The notes under the pieces: model-generated
What the model was told of the DNA's origin: nothing
Seen by the model: only the letters and a program-made list of their open reading frames with translations
Database searches by the model: none
Part shown: piece after piece, positions 30,898-40,268 of the stretch
Numbering within the stretch: position 1 is the stretch's first letter
How the letters are laid out: every line of letters starts with the position of its first letter
Position numbers and translations under genes: made by a program
Assembly: GCF_002335745.1 (NCBI RefSeq)
Contig: NZ_NIST01000001.1
Span: forward strand, 5,040,090-5,104,089
DNA: 64,000 nucleotides
Direction: 5' to 3'
Source: Evansella halocellulosilytica
Lineage (GTDB): Bacteria; Bacillota; Bacilli; Bacillales; Salisediminibacteriaceae

Positions 30898-30932
30898 AAT
30901 AATTCCCAGGTGCCTGGCACCTGGGAATTATT
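30898..30932. terminator. 35-bp perfect palindrome, probable terminator
   Basis: Arms of 17 bp (AATAATTCCCAGGTGCC and its complement) around one central T. It lies about 110 bp past the MFS gene. It lacks a true T-run, so it may work as a terminator, an mRNA end or a REP-like element. The core GTGCC-N-GGCAC recurs at 15142-15156. Confidence 0.6.
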
Positions 30933-30950
30933 GGATTATTCATTCACATA

Positions 30951-30986
30951 AAAAACACCCGTGAAACATTTTCCTGTCTCACGGGT
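30951..30986 (-). terminator. secY terminator
   Basis: Minus strand ACCCGTGA, 14-nt loop, TCACGGGTG then TTTTTT. Directly past the secY stop. Confidence 0.9.
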
Positions 30987-31002
30987 AAGTTCTCACATAT
31001 TT

Positions 31003-32304
31003 TTAAGATGATTTCTTCATGAATCCTGTATATCTACGGTCAATTAGCTGACTTTCAATTCGTTTCATCGTGTCTAATGCAACGCCAACTACAATGAGAA
31101 GTCCGGTACCACCAATTTGTACAGATGGTGGCAGCCCCATCATTGTTGCTGCTATAAGCGGCATAACAGAAACGACCGCTAAGAACAGACCACCGACGAA
31201 CGTTAGACGATATAACAAGCGTACAATGTACTTTTCAGTCGCTTTTCCTGGACGAATACCCGGAATAAATCCGTTCTGTTTCTTTAAATTTTCAGCCATT
31301 TGTTCTGGATTCATTTGAACAAATGTATAGAAGTATGCAAACCCGATAATTAAAGCCGCATAGAACGTCATACCAATCGGTGACGTGTAATCAAATACCG
31401 ATACAATCCATTGTGCCGCCGTGTTCCCTTCACCAAAGAAATTGGCTACCGTTGGCGGGAAAATAAACAGTGACATCGCAAAAATGACCGGGATAACTCC
31501 TGCTGCGTTAACTTTAATAGGCAAGTGTGTCGATTGTCCACCTGTTGGACGACCGCCCGCAGCCATTTTTTTTGCGTACTGGACAGGAACTTTCCGTACA
31601 GCTTGTTGTACGAAAACAACACCGACGATAACAGCTAAAATTCCTAGTCCGATTAATAAAACTGTAACGATATTTAAGAATAGCTGATCACCAGGGTCAA
31701 CGAAGTACATCGAATATAGTTGATTCACACCATTCGGTACCGCAGCGACAATCCCGGCAAAAATTAAAATCGAAATACCGTTACCGACACCTTTCAGCGT
31801 AATGTGTTCCCCTAGCCACATGAGAAACGCTGTTCCCGCTGTCAAAGTGATGGCAATTAATAAATATGTAGTAATTGATGGATTCGTTACGAGCCCCGGC
31901 ATCATCTGATTAAATCCGATAGACATTCCGAGTGCTTGGATAAAGGCGATGACAATCGTTCCGTAACGAGTAACTTGAGCCAGCTTTTTACGTCCTGACT
32001 CCCCTTCTCTTGACCATTCCGCAAACTTAGGTACAACATCCATTCTTAGTAACTGCACGATAATTGATGCTGTAATGTAAGGCATAATTCCTGTTGCGAA
32101 TATGGAGAATCTCTCCAATGCACCACCACCAAAAGCATTTAGAAATCCAAGGGCTGCAAGTCCTTCAAAGTCCAATGCTTCTGCATTGACCCCCGGAGCC
32201 GGAATGTGAGCACCGATCCGGAATACAATTAGCATGAGTAATGTGAAAATAATCTTATTGCGCAAATCCCCCACGCGCATGATGTTACGTAACGTACGAA
32301 GCAT
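31003..32304 (-). CDS. secY: Preprotein translocase SecY, stand-alone copy
   Basis: Core channel subunit of the Sec machinery, 433 residues with ten membrane segments. It is close to the canonical Bacillus SecY (NKIIFTLLMLIVFRIGAHIP at the start, GQSTHLPIKVNAAGVIPVIF in the middle, YKYSFYAFV-like region as YFYTFVQMNPEQMA). Normally secY lies in the ribosomal protein operon between rplO and adk; here it stands alone, with its own ribosome site (GAGGTGCTAGAAT) and terminator and repeats upstream. It is therefore probably a second SecY copy, though the rest of the genome is not visible. Confidence 0.93.
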   Translation of the reverse strand: MLRTLRNIMRVGDLRNKIIFTLLMLIVFRIGAHIPAPGVNAEALDFEGLAALGFLNAFGGGALERFSIFATGIMPYITASIIVQLLRMDVVPKFAEWSREGESGRKKLAQVTRYGTIVIAFIQALGMSIGFNQMMPGLVTNPSITTYLLIAITLTAGTAFLMWLGEHITLKGVGNGISILIFAGIVAAVPNGVNQLYSMYFVDPGDQLFLNIVTVLLIGLGILAVIVGVVFVQQAVRKVPVQYAKKMAAGGRPTGGQSTHLPIKVNAAGVIPVIFAMSLFIFPPTVANFFGEGNTAAQWIVSVFDYTSPIGMTFYAALIIGFAYFYTFVQMNPEQMAENLKKQNGFIPGIRPGKATEKYIVRLLYRLTFVGGLFLAVVSVMPLIAATMMGLPPSVQIGGTGLLIVVGVALDTMKRIESQLIDRRYTGFMKKSS

Positions 32305-32442
32305 ATTCTAGCACCTCAACTCTACCTAAATAATATAGTCCCTACTAATTAGGTTCTGTCTTACTAGAATATCATAAAAACTTCATGATTTTTCATATTT
32401 TTTTGAATCCGACAAAATTAGTGCTATTTTTTTGGACTTTTT

Positions 32443-32622
32443 GCGGACACTGGTTCCTCTATATGTGCTGAAAAGGCTAGTTTTCGTTTTTGAAGGACAC
32501 AGGATCCGCTATTAAGTCAAAAAGTCAATGATTACATGTGTTTTGAGGTGAATAACGGAACAGGTGGCCTCGAAGGTGTAGAGAAGAGCTTTTTTTGGTC
32601 GAATAAGGTATCTGGTGTCCGC
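32443..32622. repeat. 180-bp repeat element, copy 1
   Basis: Begins GCGGACAC and ends GTGTCCGC. Contains four versions of one motif close to GGACACNGGNTCCGNTATT: two forward (32446, 32494) and two inverted (about 32551, 32601), so the whole element can fold on itself. Identical to copy 2 by eye. Confidence 0.92.
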
Positions 32623-32664
32623 CAACAATCACAGCTGATTTTTGGAGCACCTTGGTATACCTAT

Positions 32665-32844
32665 GCGGACACTGGTTCCTCTATATGTGCTGAAAAGGCT
32701 AGTTTTCGTTTTTGAAGGACACAGGATCCGCTATTAAGTCAAAAAGTCAATGATTACATGTGTTTTGAGGTGAATAACGGAACAGGTGGCCTCGAAGGTG
32801 TAGAGAAGAGCTTTTTTTGGTCGAATAAGGTATCTGGTGTCCGC
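32665..32844. repeat. 180-bp repeat element, copy 2
   Basis: Base-for-base copy of 32443-32622 as far as I can read, in the same orientation, 42 bp further on. The region 32305-32947 has no gene apart from these elements and a possible promoter for the next gene. Confidence 0.92.
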
Positions 32845-32947
32845 CAATGTTATTCTAAGCAATATGAACCTTTACAAATAAAATATACTAGTTAACTAAT
32901 TAATTATTGCTAAAATAATAGTAAGGATTCTAAGGGGGGCAGTGTTT

Positions 32948-33502
32948 ATGAAAGTTCATACATATAAATACTCGATTGAAAAATCACGAGGCAACATACT
33001 AAGGGTGATGCTCAGCCAAACATTTAATAATCAAAACGGAAATGTCAGAACATTATCAAGAGTTACGATATTCACACTCTTACTTATCCCATTTTTTCTC
33101 ATTTTAACGGAACCTGGAAATGATGAGGAAGCGCTAAATCCTACTAGTGAAGATCCGCTGCAAATAAACTTAAGTGTACTAGAAGCGAATAATGGGATCA
33201 AAGGAAAAAATGGGATAGCTCATATTGAATCAGAATATGACCTAGAGGAAGCAACGGTTCATTTACTCGTTGACGTTCAGTCAACCTTTGATGAAGAAAA
33301 AGCTGAAAAAATTGTTTCCAAATTTTTAGTAGATGTTTCAGAAAGGTCTAATGGGAAACCTGCAAATAATGACCATGAATTTTTCGGTGAAGTATGGGAT
33401 CATACTCATTTGCAATTTCAGTTTGCCACTTCGGAAGAAAATGTATTTCTTACAGGCGAAGTCCTGAAAGGAACCCACACAGTCACATTTTTACATAACT
33501 GA
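32948..33502 (+). CDS. Hypothetical membrane-anchored protein
   Basis: 184 residues. The N-terminal 35 residues are basic and cytosolic-looking, followed by one membrane segment (about residues 37-55, VTIFTLLLIPFFLILTEPG) and an acidic extracellular domain of about 125 residues. I do not recognise the domain. The start at 32948 follows AGGGGGGCAGTGTTT; a GTG two codons upstream is less likely. Monocistronic, in a repeat-rich accessory stretch. Confidence 0.7.
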   Translation: MKVHTYKYSIEKSRGNILRVMLSQTFNNQNGNVRTLSRVTIFTLLLIPFFLILTEPGNDEEALNPTSEDPLQINLSVLEANNGIKGKNGIAHIESEYDLEEATVHLLVDVQSTFDEEKAEKIVSKFLVDVSERSNGKPANNDHEFFGEVWDHTHLQFQFATSEENVFLTGEVLKGTHTVTFLHN

Positions 33503-33789
33503 GGATTTTCGAAATGTGAAATGAATCCAATAAAAGTGCTTGTTCAAAAAGAGCTACAAGCGTCACATTACGAGCTTCCACACGGATGTAGTGACTTTAG
33601 CGTTCCTGTAAAGGATTTTCTCGATTTTTATCGAATATGTAAGATTAGACCATATAGAAAGGATGATTCGTCGTGAAACAGGTAAGTAAATTAACGAAGA
33701 TACTATCGGAGAGAGTGAATGTGTAGCAAAATGATTTACTAATTACTCCCTATCACTCTCGTACAATAAATAAACGGAGCGATGATTTA

Positions 33790-34416
33790 ATGTTAAGAAA
33801 TGACAACGATACGACTAAGCTTTTTGATGAATGGGCAAAATCCTATGATGATGATTTGCTGCAAGCAAGCGGTCCATTATATGGCTACAACGAAAGTTTG
33901 CACGCTGTACAAAACATACTTTCAGTAACTGCCAATGATACTTTACTCGACATCGGAATTGGAACAGGTACGTTTGCTTCTTTAATTAGTGACAAAAACA
34001 GCACAGTACATGGAGTAGACATTTCCAATAAAATGCTTGAAGAGTGTAAGCATAAACATCCAACATATGAATTAAAGCAAGGGACATTTTTAAATACAAG
34101 ACAACATAACAGCTTCTTTAACTATGTCATTACTAGTTTTGCTTTTCATGAAGTGTATCCTCAAAAGCGCTTAACCGCATTACAAGAAATCCATAGAGTT
34201 TTAAAAAGTGGCGGTAAACTACTTTTGCTCGATATTATGTTCCCTTCTTCAGCAGCAAGAGAAGATGGTAAAAAACAGATTGGTCATTATTGGGATGATT
34301 CTGAAGACTATCCAATCGGCAGTGAACTCGATACGCAGTTAAGAAAAGCAGGCTTTCACAATATTGTATGGAAACATACTGCCCCATTCCATTGGGCAGT
34401 CAAAGCTGAAAAGTAA
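33790..34416 (+). CDS. SAM-dependent methyltransferase, YrrT-like
   Basis: 208-residue class I methyltransferase. Motif I is DTLLDIGIGTGTFASLI (about residues 52-68), with the acidic loop VHGVDISNKMLEE and the later motif HRVLKSGGKLLLLDIMFP. It resembles Bacillus YrrT, which is linked to methionine-to-cysteine conversion, but the usual yrrT partners (mtnN, mccA, mccB) are not next to it, so the role is open. ACGGAGCGATGATTTA precedes the ATG. Confidence 0.8.
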   Translation: MLRNDNDTTKLFDEWAKSYDDDLLQASGPLYGYNESLHAVQNILSVTANDTLLDIGIGTGTFASLISDKNSTVHGVDISNKMLEECKHKHPTYELKQGTFLNTRQHNSFFNYVITSFAFHEVYPQKRLTALQEIHRVLKSGGKLLLLDIMFPSSAAREDGKKQIGHYWDDSEDYPIGSELDTQLRKAGFHNIVWKHTAPFHWAVKAEK

Positions 34417-34907
34417 TTTCATTAAGGCTGGGACAAATGGGACAAAAGTATTTTAATAAGTATCCCCGTAAAACGGGCGGTTTTAATTTCGCCCTATAAG
34501 GGCACTTTACCACCAGAGTCCCTTAAGGGACCTTATTCATTTGGTCCGTGCCAAAAGAATTTTGAGGACATCCCTTTTCATAATCATATAGAATTCGAAA
34601 TCGCTATAAGGCGGACGCTTTCACTCCAAAGCACAAGTGCGACATCTACTCGTGCTGCACTTCGTTTGCATTCGTAGTGTCTTCTTTGCAGCGGGCAATG
34701 CCTCAACTTCCTAGGTGCCACACTGTATGCACCTAGGGATTTTCGTCGATTGCTTTTCCCGCCTGAGTCACCGCCTAGCGCTCTTTCGAGTACATGATAA
34801 TAGTTAAATCATACTAATACCAGAAAAAACGTTGTGGGAAGTTGTATCTCAGCTCATTTTTATCTCATTTAAATAGGAATGAGCTTTTGTTATCAAAGAT
34901 ATTTATG

Positions 34908-35316
34908 TTCATTTCGTATCCATCATTTAAGATAATAAATGACATGACGCAAATAAAGTTGTTATCAAAAGGTGGAAGGTACTGCGCGACTGTCTCTTCC
35001 TCTACTAGTATGGCTTTGTTGTTTATCCGTCGAGACAAATCGCTGTATTTCGAAGAAGCAATGCTCTTTCCTACGGAAAAACGGACGAGTTGAGATCCCT
35101 TCGAGCTTGATCGAAGTAGCTCAATCGTTCGTCCGTGGCAAAGAAGACACCGTGAATACGAACAAAGTGAAGTAAGAGCGGATGTCGCACTTGTGCCCTG
35201 GGGTGAAAGCAAGCAGTATACCTTCCAACTATTCATTACTTTTAAAGAAATCTCGAATACAACCCTTAAAGGTTTATTTTCACACAGGCAGAGCCTATGG
35301 TTTACAAAGAATATAA
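34908..35316. repeat. Dispersed repeat, long copy
   Basis: Ends match 8467-8602 (TTCATTTCGTATCCATCATT at the left, ACAAAGAATATAA at the right), with about 270 bp of extra sequence between. The shorter copy could be a deletion derivative. Confidence 0.7.
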
Positions 35317-35322
35317 TCAAAG

Positions 35323-35380
35323 AAAATCCGAACTAAGATTCAAAATTCTGTAGTTAGAATTCGACTTAGTTCGGATTTTT
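35323..35380. terminator. Bidirectional terminator
   Basis: AAAATCCGAACTAAG and CTTAGTTCGGATTTT form a 15-bp perfect stem with A-run and T-run flanks. A second inner stem (AATTCT/AGAATT) lengthens it. It lies between the converging methyltransferase and lipoprotein genes. Confidence 0.8.
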
Positions 35381-35481
35381 CCCTTTAATACCTATTTTTA
35401 ACACGTAACTAATCGTATTGAGAGTTATATGTTTTAGTTATGTCCCAACCTCTTTAGGTGCGACAACGCCCAGATTCTCCA

Positions 35482-36291
35482 TTATTCAATTGTAAATTGA
35501 TCATCTAAATGTTCATGAATCTCATCATTTTCAACGTGAATAACAACATGGTATTCTCCGCTTTGCTCAAATTCGTGTATTGCTGTGTATGTTCCTTCCG
35601 CTTCTTCTTCCAATTCAAGCCACGTTCTTACTTCATCACCATGCTGCCAAATTTCTAGTTGAACTCGCGCATCGGATAAAGGAGTATCTTCTTTGAACAC
35701 TTCCAATTGAAATTGACTCTCTTCTAACGTCAACTGATCAAAGTTTGCATTCACATCGATAATATCAGAATGGTGGCTATGTCCATTATCCCCATGGTCG
35801 TGATCAGCGTCACCGTGATCATGTTCTCCTTCCTCATGATCATCATGTTCATGTGCGTCTTCTGCATCGTTTTCATCGTATCTTCCCGTTAATTCAACGT
35901 CACCGACAGCTATTTCATGCACGGGCATTACGTGCATACCTCTTGCTGTTACGTGTGGCTGGACAAAATAAACAGCTTCTTCCCCAAACGTAAAAGGAGC
36001 TGAATACACCCCTTCATCGACGTCCGTGTAATCAACCATTTCGCTATGTTCTTTTTGACCTTCCTGCCAAACTTCAAACGTTACCTCATTGGCATCATTG
36101 ACTAACTCTTCCCCTTGGGTAACGAGAGCTTCTAACATCATTTCCTCTCCTGGGTCCGCAATGTCATCCATTAAAACCTCGACCTCGAGCGGATCAGTAT
36201 TAATGACATCTCCACCTGACTGCTCTCCGTCATCTTCTCCACAGGCAGCCAACATCGTTAAGCTAGCCATAACCGTTATTAGCTTTTTCAT
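35482..36291 (-). CDS. Lipoprotein with two YtkA/FixH-like domains and His-rich linker
   Basis: 269 residues. Signal peptide ends in the lipobox LAAC at residues 13-16. Two similar immunoglobulin-like YtkA/FixH domains follow: residues about 33-130 (PLEVEVLMDDIADPGEEMML) and 175-269 (NFDQLTLEESQFQLEVFKED), each ending in a strand like EEAVYFVQPHV or SGEYHVVIHV. The linker, about residues 136-175, is packed with His, Asp and Glu and could bind Zn, Ni or Cu. CTGGAGGGACTAAG precedes the ATG. It follows the two-component operon by 105 bp, so its level may be set by that system. Confidence 0.8.
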   Translation of the reverse strand: MKKLITVMASLTMLAACGEDDGEQSGGDVINTDPLEVEVLMDDIADPGEEMMLEALVTQGEELVNDANEVTFEVWQEGQKEHSEMVDYTDVDEGVYSAPFTFGEEAVYFVQPHVTARGMHVMPVHEIAVGDVELTGRYDENDAEDAHEHDDHEEGEHDHGDADHDHGDNGHSHHSDIIDVNANFDQLTLEESQFQLEVFKEDTPLSDARVQLEIWQHGDEVRTWLELEEEAEGTYTAIHEFEQSGEYHVVIHVENDEIHEHLDDQFTIE

Positions 36292-36396
36292 CTTAGTCCC
36301 TCCAGTATCTCATCCATTATAATATACAATCTTTCCATGAAGACAATGATATTGTAGTATGCATTCGTGAAATGTTTGTGAAATATCTCCAATTGT

Positions 36397-37782
36397 TTAA
36401 TCAAAATGATATAACGGCAGAGAAACCGTCACTTTTGTTCCTTTATTTACAACCGACTGAAACGTAATAGATCCGTTATGAAGATCAATAATTTGCTTTA
36501 CGATTGATAAGCCGATCCCAAACCCGCCTTCTTTTCTCGTTCTCGCTTTATCGATTCGATAAAACCTCTCCATAATTTTACTAATGTCTTCTTCCGGTAT
36601 TCCAATCCCGGTGTCTTCTACCATAATATAAGCCTTGTCATTCTCTGCCCAACCTTCTACCATAATCTCACCATTTCGGTCCGTATATACAATCGCATTA
36701 TCAAGTAAATTCATAAACACTTGCAAAAGCCGGTCTGCATCACCATTTACGATGACCGTTTCATCTATTTGTACAGAAAGGATCTGCTCCTTCTTCTCTC
36801 TTTTTATTTTTGTATTTTTTACAGCTTCATACAGCACTTCTGAAATGACGACTGGCTGAAAAGCAGGTTGAGCTTCATCCTGCTCTAAATGTGTCAAGTG
36901 AATGAGTTCATTCACAAGACGATTCATCCGATCTGCTTCACTAACGATAATAGAAGCATACTCTTGATTTTGTTCATCATTTTGTAACAGTTCACTATAC
37001 CCTTTAATATAACTAAGAGGGGTGCGCATTTCGTGTGAAATATTTTGGATGAATATCCGCTTTTTTTCGTCTTCCTGCTTAATCGATTTTGCTAGAGATT
37101 GAAATGAATCCGCTAACGTTAACAGCTCATTATTCACATTTACTTGAAAACGAGTGTCGAAATTCCCTTTTTTCAATTGATGTGCAACTTTATCAAGCTC
37201 GACTATTGGCTCTATATACTGTTTTTCTAGCATTTTCATTAAAATAAAGAGAAGAAGAAAAGCAATCAGACCTAATATAAGTAAAAAAGGTAAGATATTT
37301 AACAGTGCTTCATTCAACTCTGACACTGGTGTGTAAATAAGAATCGTTCCTTCAAGCATCCCATTCGTCATAATCGGGGTAACGACACCAAGTAAGTTCG
37401 TATTAAGGTGTTCATGCTCACGGAATAAGACGACATTTTTCCCATGCATTAATTGCTCACGTTCTTGCTGCAAAATGACGAGATCGGCATCTCGTTCAAC
37501 TAAAGGTAAAGCTGATCCTAGCATCATTGGATCATCGGTCAGGAGAACTTTCGAAAGTGACGTTGATTCGATCCACTCGACTGCTTCTTGTAAATGTTCC
37601 TCTGAATGAAGGTATCTTTCCCTTAATTGCTCCGCTTTTGTCTCCAAGCTTTCTGCTTCACGGTCAAGGTATAATTCCTGATATAAGTATCCTGTCAAAC
37701 CGATCATGAGACTAATGACAACTACACTTACAATTGCAAATAGTACCCACGCCTTTGTTTTAATCGACCAATACCTTCTCAT
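36397..37782 (-). CDS. Sensor histidine kinase
   Basis: 461 residues: TM1 (about 12-34), an extracellular sensor domain of about 125 residues, TM2 (about 158-182), HAMP, HisKA with phosphorylated His in IQNISHEMRTPLSYIKGY, and an HATPase domain with N box NLLDNAIVYT, G1 VEDTGIGIP and G2 EGGFGIGLSIV. Its start overlaps the response regulator stop (ATGA). Signal unknown; the linked lipoproteins suggest an envelope or metal cue, by inference only. Confidence 0.94.
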   Translation of the reverse strand: MRRYWSIKTKAWVLFAIVSVVVISLMIGLTGYLYQELYLDREAESLETKAEQLRERYLHSEEHLQEAVEWIESTSLSKVLLTDDPMMLGSALPLVERDADLVILQQEREQLMHGKNVVLFREHEHLNTNLLGVVTPIMTNGMLEGTILIYTPVSELNEALLNILPFLLILGLIAFLLLFILMKMLEKQYIEPIVELDKVAHQLKKGNFDTRFQVNVNNELLTLADSFQSLAKSIKQEDEKKRIFIQNISHEMRTPLSYIKGYSELLQNDEQNQEYASIIVSEADRMNRLVNELIHLTHLEQDEAQPAFQPVVISEVLYEAVKNTKIKREKKEQILSVQIDETVIVNGDADRLLQVFMNLLDNAIVYTDRNGEIMVEGWAENDKAYIMVEDTGIGIPEEDISKIMERFYRIDKARTRKEGGFGIGLSIVKQIIDLHNGSITFQSVVNKGTKVTVSLPLYHFD

Positions 37783-38471
37783 TTTTGTACCTCAAATTTA
37801 TAGCCCATCCCCCAAACAGTATGGATATATTTACCTGCTTTTTTCAGTTTAATTCTTAATGTTTTTATATGAGTATCAACGGTTCTCGAAGTCACATTTT
37901 CGTAATCAAAACCCCAAATTTTATCTAGCAACTGTTCACGACTAAAAACGATTTTCGGATGTTCGGAAAAAAATACAAGTAGCTCATACTCCTTTTTCGT
38001 CAGTTTAATTTGTTCACCGTCGACAAACACCTCTTTATACATCGGTTCAATGTTGAGATTACCAAATGTAAGCTGTCTTTCTTGAATCACTTGTCCTCGA
38101 TTCATTTGTGAAGTTCGTCTAAGAATCGCTTCTATTCTTGCAAGAAGCTCCTTTTTTCCAAATGGTTTTAATAAATAATCATCTGCTCCTGTTCGAAGCC
38201 CTTTGACCTTGTCTTCATCACTTGCTCTAGCAGTAAGCATTAACAATGGGACATCGGAAAATTGGCGGATCTCATTACACGTGTCATATCCATCGATTCC
38301 TGGCATCATTAAATCTAAAATGATAAATGCAGGATTCTCACTTTTGACGATATTGATGGCGTCCCTTCCGTTTGATGCCAAAATGACACGATAGTTTTCT
38401 TCCGTTAAGATTTTCTTTAACAACTTCCTCATGTGAAGTTCATCATCCACAACAAGGATTGTATGGTTCAT
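37779..38471 (-). CDS. OmpR/PhoB-type response regulator
   Basis: 230 residues. Receiver domain with acidic pair VVDDE, phosphorylated Asp in FIILDLMMPGIDG (near 53), Thr in MLTARAS and Lys in LLKPFGKKEL. The C-terminal winged helix shows LTKKEYELLVFFSEHP and SRTVDTHIKTLRIKLKKAG. Coupled by 4-bp overlaps both to the propeller lipoprotein upstream and to the kinase downstream. Confidence 0.96.
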   Translation of the reverse strand: MNHTILVVDDELHMRKLLKKILTEENYRVILASNGRDAINIVKSENPAFIILDLMMPGIDGYDTCNEIRQFSDVPLLMLTARASDEDKVKGLRTGADDYLLKPFGKKELLARIEAILRRTSQMNRGQVIQERQLTFGNLNIEPMYKEVFVDGEQIKLTKKEYELLVFFSEHPKIVFSREQLLDKIWGFDYENVTSRTVDTHIKTLRIKLKKAGKYIHTVWGMGYKFEVQK

Positions 38472-39454
38472 TCGACCTCACCTTTCCCTTCCAAATGCAC
38501 GAGTACATGAGGGCCAGGAGCTACATCGATTGTCTCTTCAACGTTAAATGTTTCCGGGTCGATAATTGAAACGTTATGCCCATCTAATGTACTAATATAT
38601 ATTTTTTCCTCACTAGATATTCCATAATATGGATTAAACTCAACACCTACACTGCTTTCTACATTTAACGTTTGACTGTTAATCGAGTGGACGGTGTGCG
38701 ACCCATGACTTAATGTGATGACATCACTTGTTAAGGGGTGCTCGATAAATTCAATTGGCATCATTCCTGTTTTGTTTTTATTAATTAATGTCCCGCTTCT
38801 ATCATAAAAAAATGTTCGATCGTTTAAGTCCCCGACTGGTCCATGCCCACCAAGTAAAAAGCCATTTTCAGTTAGAAAAATACCATTTGGCCGCTCAGGA
38901 ACCTCAAGAACATCAATCGTGTCCATCGTTTCCGTATCAACGATTTGAACTGTATGACTGTAGACACAAACGATGAACAATTGATCTTCCGTATGGTCGA
39001 TGTCCATCGAATATGGATGTTCCCCTGTTAATACTTTCCCTTCTATGTTAAATGTCGTCGAGTTCACTTTCACGACTTCATTTTTATATGAATTTGCTAT
39101 GTAAACAAATTCCTCATTCTTATCTAATACCATTGACGAAAACCCTTGTCCGATATGACTTACGTCTTTCAATGAATGGTCGTTCATGTCTAAAGCAAAC
39201 AATTCACTTTCTTCTTCTGATGTAAATAAAAGATGATCGTGCTTTTTTACATGAAGCATATATGAAGCCTGAAATGGCAGGATCAATTCATCAATTTTTT
39301 CTTGATTGTCAATATCTATCACTGATAAGACAGGCTCTTTCAAATGTGATACGAGAAGAAGATCATTTTCCCCTCCTGCCCACTCAATTGTTTCTACTGT
39401 TTGACAGCCTATTAATAAAATAAACAACAAACTGGATATTGCGACTTTCCTCAT
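38468..39454 (-). CDS. YncE-like beta-propeller lipoprotein
   Basis: 328 residues. Signal peptide with lipobox LIGC (Cys17). The mature part is a string of YVTN-like propeller blades, e.g. VYIANSYKNEVVKVNSTTFN and LFIVCVYSHTVQIVDTETMD. Such surface propellers bind partners or metals; no catalytic site is visible. First gene of a tight operon with the two-component system (ATGA overlap), so it may act as accessory sensor for the kinase. Confidence 0.82.
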   Translation of the reverse strand: MRKVAISSLLFILLIGCQTVETIEWAGGENDLLLVSHLKEPVLSVIDIDNQEKIDELILPFQASYMLHVKKHDHLLFTSEEESELFALDMNDHSLKDVSHIGQGFSSMVLDKNEEFVYIANSYKNEVVKVNSTTFNIEGKVLTGEHPYSMDIDHTEDQLFIVCVYSHTVQIVDTETMDTIDVLEVPERPNGIFLTENGFLLGGHGPVGDLNDRTFFYDRSGTLINKNKTGMMPIEFIEHPLTSDVITLSHGSHTVHSINSQTLNVESSVGVEFNPYYGISSEEKIYISTLDGHNVSIIDPETFNVEETIDVAPGPHVLVHLEGKGEVE

Positions 39455-39769
39455 TCGATCACCCCAAACTAATGTACGATTCTTACCACAAGGTCACGAT
39501 TTATTTATACTTTACACAGAAAATGAAAACTTTTTGTGAAATGAATCATTGTTTTTCTTACATGTTCAAAAAGGAAGGTGAAAAGAGCCAACGCAGAAAA
39601 GCGAAAATTTTCCCCTCGCCTTTTTGACATCCTCTATTATAAGTGATATTCCTCTTCACAATCATCTATCATCCGTTTACTATAAAATCATATAATCATT
39701 TCCTTCGTCTATTTAATAAATACACGTTTGCTCTCAAAGTCACATATTAATGAGTAGGTTGTGAATAGA

Positions 39770-40129
39770 ATGAAATATTTTAAGAAATATTTGTATCTAA
39801 TAGCTGGATTTATCACATTTGCTATTGGGATAATTGGTATTTTTCTTCCATTAATTCCAACTACCCCTCTTCTTTTATTATCTGCCGCTTGTTTTTATAG
39901 GAGTTCAGACAGACTATACAATTGGCTCATTCGAAATAAATGGTTTGGGAAATATATTGAAGAATATCGGCGCAATCGAACGATACCTCCTAAAGCGAAA
40001 GTAGTAGCTATAGTAGCGATTTGGTCTTCAATAGGAATATCCATTCTCCTCATTAATCCGATTCTTTTAAAAATTTTCTTACTTACAATCGCTGCTGCTG
40101 TCAGTTTGTATATCGTCACTAGAGATTAG
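39770..40129 (+). CDS. DUF454 (YbaN-like) inner membrane protein
   Basis: About 119 residues with three or four membrane segments. The family pattern is clear: GIIGIFLPLIPTTPLLLLSAACF followed by FRSS-like RSSDRLYNWLIRNKWFGKYIEEYR. Function unknown in general. The start could be the ATG at 39770 or a GTG at 39761; neither has a strong ribosome site. Monocistronic, upstream of the met operon leader. Confidence 0.82.
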   Translation: MKYFKKYLYLIAGFITFAIGIIGIFLPLIPTTPLLLLSAACFYRSSDRLYNWLIRNKWFGKYIEEYRRNRTIPPKAKVVAIVAIWSSIGISILLINPILLKIFLLTIAAAVSLYIVTRD

Positions 40130-40268
40130 CTAGATTATTTAGATGAAACTAAAGTGCATATTCAAAGTTGAGCGAATCGTGTTAATACGTGAGTAACGAA
40201 GAACGAATCAACGCAGAGATACGAAAGCTCTTTTTCCGAGATTTTTTGATCATCCTCTAAAAAAACTA

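Larger units (their letters stand above)
34425..35451. repeat. About 1-kb composite inverted repeat region
   Basis: Bounded by AGGCTGGGACAAAT (34425) and its near-inverse ATGTCCCAACCT (35440-35451). Inside, a repeat lies reversed at 34616-34696 and forward at 35131-35213, so the region is roughly symmetrical around 34920. The open frames here are repeat-derived and unsupported. It also contains the long copy of the repeat at 8467-8602. Confidence 0.7.

Noticed and set aside
34865-35320. 151-residue open frame on the minus strand
   Set aside because: It lies wholly in the composite repeat region and parts of it match non-coding repeat copies elsewhere.
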